From: Comamonadaceae bacterium
Lineage (GTDB): Bacteria; Pseudomonadota; Gammaproteobacteria; Burkholderiales; Burkholderiaceae_C
Assembly (NCBI GenBank): GCA_947458305.1
Contig: CANGZO010000005.1
Coordinates: 1-27,574 of the forward strand
Direction: 5' to 3'
Length of the DNA stretch: 27,574 nt
Part shown: one piece after another, positions 22,394 to 27,574 of the stretch
Numbering within the stretch: the first letter of the stretch is position 1
How the letters are laid out: each line of letters opens with the position of its first letter
The notes under the pieces: model-generated
Databases searched by the model: none
What the model was told of the DNA's origin: nothing
What the model saw: only the letters and a program-made list of their open reading frames with translations
Program-made: the position numbers and the translations under genes

Positions 22394-22983
22394 GATGGCG
22401 CCTCACTGGCAGCCAATTTGCTCAATTGATGGTATGCCCAAGCACAGGCCAAGGAGCCAATGCCCAACAACACCCAAAGCAAAGGCCAGCGCAACAAACT
22501 CACGCACACAAAGGTGCTCAGCATCACCGAAAAACACGCCAACATGCCCATCGGGTTGAGCTTCAAAGCACCGATCAGTTTGATGCCCGTGGCTGCAATC
22601 ATTCCGGCTGCAACCGCCCCCATGCCGCGCAATGCACCATGCGCCCAAGGTGCATCAGACACGCCACCGAACACCGATGCCAAGATCAACACCACAGCCA
22701 AAGGTGCGAACAACAAGCCCGCCAAAGAAGCCAGCGCACCTCCCAAACCAAAGTGACGTCCGCCAATGATCAAGCAGAAATTGACCACATTGGGGCCCGG
22801 CATGATTTGAGCGACCGCCCAGTCCTCAACAAACTGGGCCTGCGTCATCCAGCGTTTTTTTTCCACCAATTCACGCTGCACAACCGCCAAAACCCCACCG
22901 AAACCTTGTAGTGCCAGCACGGTGAAGGACAAGAACAAATCTGTTTTTGAACGGGGTGCGTTGAGCGGAACTGTTTCAGACAT
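22390..22983 (-). CDS. Short-chain ChrA-family chromate transporter, first subunit
   Basis: A 197-residue membrane protein, paralogous to the next gene. It carries the CHR signature LALQGFGGVLAVVQRELVE, then WMTQAQFVEDWAVAQIMPGPN with PGPN near 62-65, followed by about five hydrophobic segments. The more canonical FGG motif marks it as the N-half type of a split ChrA. It lies 97 bases downstream of fabI on the same strand and could be partly cotranscribed with it, although a hairpin overlaps the fabI stop. The substrate could be chromate or another oxyanion. Confidence 0.88.
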   Translation of the reverse strand: MSETVPLNAPRSKTDLFLSFTVLALQGFGGVLAVVQRELVEKKRWMTQAQFVEDWAVAQIMPGPNVVNFCLIIGGRHFGLGGALASLAGLLFAPLAVVLILASVFGGVSDAPWAHGALRGMGAVAAGMIAATGIKLIGALKLNPMGMLACFSVMLSTFVCVSLLRWPLLWVLLGIGSLACAWAYHQLSKLAASEAPS

Positions 22984-23071
22984 GGTGGGATTATCCAGAC
23001 CCTCGGCGATTCAAGCTGTCGCCCAAAGGCCAGCCAAGGCTCTGGGGTTGAACTGATCGAGTCGTGCCAAA

Positions 23072-23086
23072 CCCTGGTTTTCAGGG
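23072..23086 (-). terminator. Hairpin over the fabI stop codon
   Basis: On the minus strand, CCCTG (23086-23082) pairs with CAGGG (23076-23072) around AAAAC, then TTTGG. The fabI TGA lies at the stem-loop border. The stem has five pairs and the T-run is short, so it is at most a weak terminator before the chrA pair. Confidence 0.35.
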
Positions 23087-23899
23087 CGCGGTGTGCGCGG
23101 GCTCGGCAATGCCACCCACCACCTGGCTGAAACCGCCGTCGACATAGGTGATCTCGGCCGTCACGCCTGCTGCGAGATCGCTCAGCATGAAGGCCGCCAC
23201 ATTGCCAACGTCTTCAATGGTCACGTTGCGGCGAATGGGTGAGGCCTCGGCCACCACCGACAAAATCTTGCCAAAACCCTTGATGCCACTGGCCGCCAGC
23301 GTCTTGATGGGGCCGGCTGAAATGCCGTTGGCCCGCAGGCCGCGGTTTTGGCTTCCCAATGATTCGGCCAGGTAGCGAACCGAAGCTTCCAAACTGGCCT
23401 TGGCCAGTCCCATGGTGTTGTAGTTGGGCACTGTCCGGATTGCGCCGAGATAAGTCAGGGTCAGCACAGCTGACTTGTCGTTCAGGTAGGGCAGGGCTGC
23501 CTTGGCCATGGCCGGGAAACTGTAAGCACTGATGTCGTGGGCGATCTTGAAGCCTTCGCGTGACAAGCCGTCTAAAAAGTCTCCGGCAATCGCCTCGCGT
23601 GGTGCGTAGCCAATCGCGTGGACAAAACCATCGAATTTCGGCCAAGTGGCAGACAGGTCGGTGAAAAGCTTGTCGATTTGTTCATCACTGCCCACGTCGC
23701 AATCAAAAATCAGCTTGGAGTCAAAATCCGCCGCAAATTCGGTGATTCGGTCTTTGAAGCGCTCACCTACATAGCTGAACGCCAATTCCGCACCTTGAGC
23801 ATGGCAGGCCTTGGCAATGCCGTAGGCGATCGAGCGGTTGGAGAGCACGCCGGTGATCAGCAGCTTTTTTCCCGATAGAAATCCTGTTTTTGTGGTCAT
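23081..23899 (-). CDS. fabI: Enoyl-[acyl-carrier-protein] reductase [NADH] FabI
   Basis: Catalyses the last reductive step of each fatty-acid elongation cycle. The 272-residue SDR-type protein has the nucleotide-binding GVLSNRSIAYGIA segment (17-29) and the active site Tyr150, Tyr160 and Lys167 in the Y-x6-K spacing typical of FabI (YNTMGLAK). The triclosan-contact region HAIGYAP keeps a glycine at 97, as in sensitive enzymes. The ATG at 23899 has a strong TCAGGAG site upstream; an in-frame ATG at 23938 is rejected. It diverges from yejA with 37 bases between starts. Confidence 0.97.
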   Translation of the reverse strand: MTTKTGFLSGKKLLITGVLSNRSIAYGIAKACHAQGAELAFSYVGERFKDRITEFAADFDSKLIFDCDVGSDEQIDKLFTDLSATWPKFDGFVHAIGYAPREAIAGDFLDGLSREGFKIAHDISAYSFPAMAKAALPYLNDKSAVLTLTYLGAIRTVPNYNTMGLAKASLEASVRYLAESLGSQNRGLRANGISAGPIKTLAASGIKGFGKILSVVAEASPIRRNVTIEDVGNVAAFMLSDLAAGVTAEITYVDGGFSQVVGGIAEPAHTAP

Positions 23900-23936
23900 G
23901 CGTTCAACTCCTGAAAAATGTGGGCAGAATTGTCGC

Positions 23937-25817
23937 ATGCGAAGACCCTTGGCCTTTTTCTGGACACACTGCTTGCTGGCCCTTGGGTTGTGGACCTCCG
24001 GGAGCGTCTGGGCTGCCCATGCCTACGCGCAGTTTGGTGATGTTCGTTACCCCGCTGGTTTTTCGCATTTCTCGCACGTCAACCCAGTTGCACCCAAAGG
24101 GGGCGCGATTGTTTTGGTGCCGCCCACCCGGCAATCGAGTTTTGACAAGTACAACCCCTTCACCTTAAAGGGGAGTGCCCCGCCGTCCATGCTGGGCATG
24201 ATGTTTGACACTTTGCTGGTGGGCAATATGGACGAGCCCACCACCTCTTATGGTTTGCTGGCCTTGGAGACTCATGTCGCGGCTGACCGTTTATCGGTGA
24301 CGTTTCAGATTCACCCAGCGGCCCGTTTCCACAATGGCGACCCTGTTTTGGCTGCCGATGTACGCCACTCATTTGAGCGACTGACCAGCAAGCAGGCTGC
24401 GCCCCAGTACCGGACCTATTTTGGTGAAGTCAAAAAAGCCACCGTGTTGGCCGATCGCAGCATTCGTTTTGATTTTGTAAGACCCAACAGCGAGTTGCCC
24501 CTGATCGTGGGCAGCTTACCGGTGTTCAGCCACAAGTGGGGGCTGGAGGGTGGCGTGCACAAACCGCTGGACCAAATGGTCATGGACATTCCCATCGCTT
24601 CGGGCCCCTACCGCATCGGGCGAGTTCAGTTCGGAAAGGACATTACTTATGAGCGTGATCCGAACTACTGGGCGCGTGACTTGAATGTGCGCAAGGGTCA
24701 GTTCAACTTTGACCGCATCACTTACAAAATTTACAAAGACAGCACCGCCCAGCTTGAAGCCTTCAAGGCCGGCGAGTTCGATTACATGCAGTCTTTCATT
24801 GCGCGTGAGTGGGCCAGGGCCTTCAAAGGTCGCGCGTTCGATCGGGGCGATCTGATCAAGGCCGAATTGGTGCATGGCAACGCGGGTGACTTTCAGGGCT
24901 TTTTGTTCAACACGCGGCGCGACAAGTTCCAAGACGTGCGGGTGCGCCAGGCCATTGCGCTGGCCATGGACTTTGAATGGCTGAACCGTCAACTGTTTTA
25001 CAACGCCTACAGCCGAGTGCGTGGTTATTTTGTGGCCAGCGATTTCGAGGCGAAGGGTCGTCCTGGCCCCGACGAGTTGGCTTTGCTCACCCCCTTGCGG
25101 TCCAAGCTGCCCGCTGCAGTGTTTGATCAGGATGTGCCGCAACCACCTCAAACTGAGCTGGACCCGGCATCGGGCCGCACCCTGCGTGACCATTTGCGTC
25201 TGGCGCGTGATTTGTTGAAAGAAGCCGGGTGGACTTACCGGGATGGCGCTTTGCGCAACGACAAAGGCCAAGCCTTCAGCATCGAGTTTCTGGACAGTTC
25301 TGGCTCCATGGGGCGAGTCGTCACGCCCTTTGCCAAGAACCTCGAAAAACTGGGCATCAAAGTTCAGTACAAGGTGATCGACTTTGCGCTGCTGCAAAAA
25401 CGCATGGACGTGTTCGACTTTGACATCGTCAGCAACCGCACCGTGGGCAGCGAAGCGCCCGGCACCGAGTTGCTCGAGCGCTACGGTAGCCGATCGGCCG
25501 ATGTGGAGGGCTCGGGCAACGTGATCGGCCTGAAAGACCCTGCGGTGGATGCGTTGCTGGACAAGGTGGTGAGCGCCACGTCACGGCCTGAATTGGTGAC
25601 CAGCCTGCGAGCGCTGGACCGGGTGCTGCGTCACGGGCATTACGTGGTGCCGCATTGGTATGGCGCAGTGCACCGGGTGTCCTGGCGTGCCAAGGCGTTT
25701 GCGCGGCCCGCCGACTTGCCCCGTTTTTACCAGCCAGAAAAACTGGTCACCACCGTGTGGTGGTCGCCCGACGCGTCTGCTGCACCCATTTCCAAATCAG
25801 CCCCCAAGGCCCCCTGA
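23937..25817 (+). CDS. yejA: Extracellular oligopeptide-binding protein YejA-like
   Basis: Periplasmic solute-binding protein (SBP_bac_5 family) of the YejABEF peptide importer, the system that takes up microcin C in E. coli. The 626-residue precursor has a signal peptide (about 1-29, ending WAAHA). The mature protein opens with FGDVRYPAGFSHFSHVNPVAPKGG, characteristic of YejA, followed by the long two-lobe domain with RFHNGDPVLAADVRHSFERL. The ATG at 23937 gives a normal signal peptide; an earlier in-frame ATG at 23898 overlaps the fabI start and would add 13 residues. It is followed three bases later by yejB. Confidence 0.93.
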   Translation: MRRPLAFFWTHCLLALGLWTSGSVWAAHAYAQFGDVRYPAGFSHFSHVNPVAPKGGAIVLVPPTRQSSFDKYNPFTLKGSAPPSMLGMMFDTLLVGNMDEPTTSYGLLALETHVAADRLSVTFQIHPAARFHNGDPVLAADVRHSFERLTSKQAAPQYRTYFGEVKKATVLADRSIRFDFVRPNSELPLIVGSLPVFSHKWGLEGGVHKPLDQMVMDIPIASGPYRIGRVQFGKDITYERDPNYWARDLNVRKGQFNFDRITYKIYKDSTAQLEAFKAGEFDYMQSFIAREWARAFKGRAFDRGDLIKAELVHGNAGDFQGFLFNTRRDKFQDVRVRQAIALAMDFEWLNRQLFYNAYSRVRGYFVASDFEAKGRPGPDELALLTPLRSKLPAAVFDQDVPQPPQTELDPASGRTLRDHLRLARDLLKEAGWTYRDGALRNDKGQAFSIEFLDSSGSMGRVVTPFAKNLEKLGIKVQYKVIDFALLQKRMDVFDFDIVSNRTVGSEAPGTELLERYGSRSADVEGSGNVIGLKDPAVDALLDKVVSATSRPELVTSLRALDRVLRHGHYVVPHWYGAVHRVSWRAKAFARPADLPRFYQPEKLVTTVWWSPDASAAPISKSAPKAP

Positions 25818-25820
25818 CCC

Positions 25821-26858
25821 ATGCTGGCTTACATTTTCAAACGCCTGCTTTTGATGGTCCCGACCTTGTTCGGGGTCTTGCTGATGACCTTTGTGGTGAT
25901 CCAGTTTGTGCCCGGCGGCCCGGTCGAGCAAATGGTCTCCCAGCTGCAAGGCCGGGACACGGGCGGGGAGGGTGCGGCTGCCGCAGGCAGCGGTTACCGA
26001 GGCCGTCAGGGCGTGGACGCCGCACGCATTGCCGAAATCAAAACGCTTTATGGCTTTGACAAGCCGCCCACCGAGCGCTTTTGGATGATGCTCAAACAGT
26101 TTGCGCAGTTTGATCTGGGCAAGAGCTTTTTCTACCCCAAAGACGTCTGGAGCTTGATCAAGGAGAAGCTTCCGGTGTCCATCAGCTTGGGCTTGTGGAC
26201 TTTTTTTCTGAGTTACTTGGTATCCGTGCCTTTGGGCATCGCCAAGGCCGTTCGGGCGGGCTCGCGCTTTGACACGCTCACCAGTTTGCTGGTGCTGGTG
26301 GGTTACGCGATTCCCGGCTTTGTGCTGGGCGTGGCCTTGCTCGTCATTTTTGGCGGACAGCTGCAGTGGTTTCCTTTGCGCGGCCTGACCTCATCCAACT
26401 GGGAGCAGCTGAGTTGGGGGGCCAAGGTGGTCGATTATTTGTGGCACATCGCCTTGCCGGTCACGGCCAGTGTTTTGGGCTCGTTTGCCGTCATCACCAT
26501 GCTGACCAAGAACGCGTTTTTGGAAGAAATCCGCAAACAGTATGTATTGACCGCCCGCGCCAAGGGCCTGAGCGAAAACCGGGTGCTGTACCGCCATGTC
26601 ATGCGCAACGCCTTGATCCCGCTGGTCACGGGGTTTCCGGCGGCTTTCATCGGTGCGTTTTTCACGGGATCTTTGTTGATTGAAACCTTGTTTTCTCTCG
26701 ATGGTCTTGGCTTGCTGAGCTACGAGGCGGTGATACGGCGTGATTACCCGGTGGTGCTCGGCACCTTGTATTTGTTCACGTTGATTGGCTTGTTCACCAA
26801 GCTGATCAGTGACCTGTGTTACCTGTTGGTGGACCCGCGAGTGAAGTTCGACAAATGA
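25821..26858 (+). CDS. yejB: Microcin C/oligopeptide ABC transporter permease YejB
   Basis: Inner-membrane permease of the dipeptide/oligopeptide importer class (BPD_transp_1). The 345-residue protein has an N-terminal helix (LLLMVPTLFGVLLMTFVVIQF), a periplasmic segment with a Gly-rich stretch (about 42-70), then five further helices. The coupling loop EAA-type motif (LTARAKGLSENRVLYRHVMRNAL) contacts the ATPase. The start lies three bases after yejA; the stop overlaps yejE as ATGA, so the two permeases are probably co-translated. Length and order fit YejB. Confidence 0.95.
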   Translation: MLAYIFKRLLLMVPTLFGVLLMTFVVIQFVPGGPVEQMVSQLQGRDTGGEGAAAAGSGYRGRQGVDAARIAEIKTLYGFDKPPTERFWMMLKQFAQFDLGKSFFYPKDVWSLIKEKLPVSISLGLWTFFLSYLVSVPLGIAKAVRAGSRFDTLTSLLVLVGYAIPGFVLGVALLVIFGGQLQWFPLRGLTSSNWEQLSWGAKVVDYLWHIALPVTASVLGSFAVITMLTKNAFLEEIRKQYVLTARAKGLSENRVLYRHVMRNALIPLVTGFPAAFIGAFFTGSLLIETLFSLDGLGLLSYEAVIRRDYPVVLGTLYLFTLIGLFTKLISDLCYLLVDPRVKFDK

Positions 26859-27574
26859 ACACCTCTACGGCATCCTTTTCGCCCGCGCAAACCTCACCTT
26901 CGGCGCGTGCTTGGCAGCGCTTTCGGCGCAACCGCTTGGGCTTTGGCAGCCTGATCATATTTGTGACCTTGTTCATCCTGAGCGTGGGAGCCGAGTTCTT
27001 GTCCAACGACAAACCCCTGGTGGTGCGCTTTGAGGGGCAGTGGTATTTTCCGGTGGTTCAGAAATTGCCTGAAAAAGTCTTTGGCGGAGATTTCGAGACG
27101 CCAGCGGATTACCTGGACCCCTTCATTCAACAGCAACTGAAAAAAGACGGCAACTGGGCATTGCAGGCTCCCAATCCTTACCACCACAGCACCCTCGACT
27201 ATTTCGCCCCTTTACCCAATCCTGCTCCGCCTACGGGCCATAACTGGTTGGGTACTGACGACAGGGGCCGAGATGTTTTGGCGCGTTTGTTGTATGGCTT
27301 CAGGGTATCGGTGCTTTTTGCTTTGGCCCTGACTTTGTTTGGTGTTTTGTTGGGTGTGTTGACCGGCGCAGTGCAGGGCTTTTTTGTGGGCAAGACCGAC
27401 TTGGTGTTTCAGCGCTTCATTGAAATCTGGAGCGCCATGCCCGAGCTGTATTTGCTGATCATCTTTTCGGCTGTGTTTGAGCCCAGTGTGGGTCTTTTGC
27501 TTTTATTGCTCAGTCTGTTTGGCTGGATGGGTTTGTCCGACTATGTGCGGGCCGAGTTCTTGCGCAACCGCCAA
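26855..27574 (+). CDS. yejE: Microcin C/oligopeptide ABC transporter permease YejE (partial, 3' end outside window)
   Basis: The open frame runs from ATG 26855 to the window end, giving 240 residues with no stop. It has a basic N terminus (RAWQRFRRNRLGF), a first transmembrane helix (about 31-50), a long periplasmic segment typical of YejE (about 50-130), the GTDDRGRDVLARLLYGFRVS motif characteristic of DppC/OppC/YejE permeases, and two to three further helices. It overlaps yejB by four bases. By analogy the ATPase gene yejF would follow beyond the edge. Confidence 0.93.
   Translation, partial: MNTSTASFSPAQTSPSARAWQRFRRNRLGFGSLIIFVTLFILSVGAEFLSNDKPLVVRFEGQWYFPVVQKLPEKVFGGDFETPADYLDPFIQQQLKKDGNWALQAPNPYHHSTLDYFAPLPNPAPPTGHNWLGTDDRGRDVLARLLYGFRVSVLFALALTLFGVLLGVLTGAVQGFFVGKTDLVFQRFIEIWSAMPELYLLIIFSAVFEPSVGLLLLLLSLFGWMGLSDYVRAEFLRNRQ

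Noticed and set aside
22426..22911. Plus-strand open frame of 161 codons opposite the first ChrA-family gene
   Set aside because: The translation is Gln/His/Arg-rich and lies opposite a gene with a clear CHR signature.
7..27574. CRISPR arrays, insertion sequences, integrases, att sites, tRNA genes, toxin-antitoxin or defence genes
   Set aside because: Reading both strands, I saw no regularly spaced repeats, transposase or recombinase motifs, tRNA-like cloverleafs or defence-type domains.
23937..27574. yejABE as a novel peptide-antibiotic system
   Set aside because: Sequence and gene order match the known Yej importer; there is no biosynthetic or immunity gene in view.

Overview
The window is ordinary, densely coding chromosomal DNA from a betaproteobacterium, most likely Burkholderiales and probably Comamonadaceae-like (Limnohabitans/Rhodoferax relatives). 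That placement is inferred from protein sequence flavour and gene order; I could not run a search. I find 27 protein genes, one of them cut by the right edge. There are no rRNA or tRNA genes, CRISPR arrays, insertion sequences, integrases or phage genes, and no gene-free stretch over 300 bases (the longest is 135 bases, 12436-12570).

Region 1 (3-15654, all +) is a long co-directional housekeeping cluster. Its first part is ndk-rlmN-rodZ-ispG-hisS-yfgM-bamB-der: nucleotide pools, rRNA/tRNA methylation, cell shape, isoprenoid precursors, histidyl-tRNA, and outer-membrane and ribosome assembly. Its second part is hfq-hflX-hflK-hflC-DUF2065-hisZ-purA plus a phosphoribosyltransferase: RNA chaperone, ribosome-splitting GTPase, FtsH regulators, histidine and AMP synthesis. 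E. coli carries these two blocks at separate loci; here they abut. Many junctions overlap by 4 bases or are separated by a few bases, which suggests translational coupling. A GC-rich hairpin at 15688-15707 closes the cluster.

Region 2 (15727-18194, +) holds a MetC-type PLP lyase, a DUF2189 membrane protein and a small, strongly charged 65-residue protein of unknown function.

Region 3 (18202-21774) is a divergent pair of transcription units. tesA and mnmH read leftward with overlapping ends. The YbbA-like ABC ATPase, rlmB and a small lipoprotein read rightward. The start codons of tesA and ybbA overlap inside one CATG, so there is no intergenic DNA between them.

Region 4 (21791-27574) has fabI and a pair of short-chain ChrA-family genes reading leftward, with yejA-yejB-yejE (oligopeptide/microcin C-type ABC importer) diverging rightward. 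yejE is truncated by the window end.

I see no convincing undescribed multi-gene system. The most interesting points are small-scale: the shared CATG start of tesA/ybbA, structured junctions around der-hfq-hflX, GC-rich hairpins at many stop codons, the missing pilus gene between rlmN and rodZ, the ybbA without its usual permease, and two uncharacterised small proteins.
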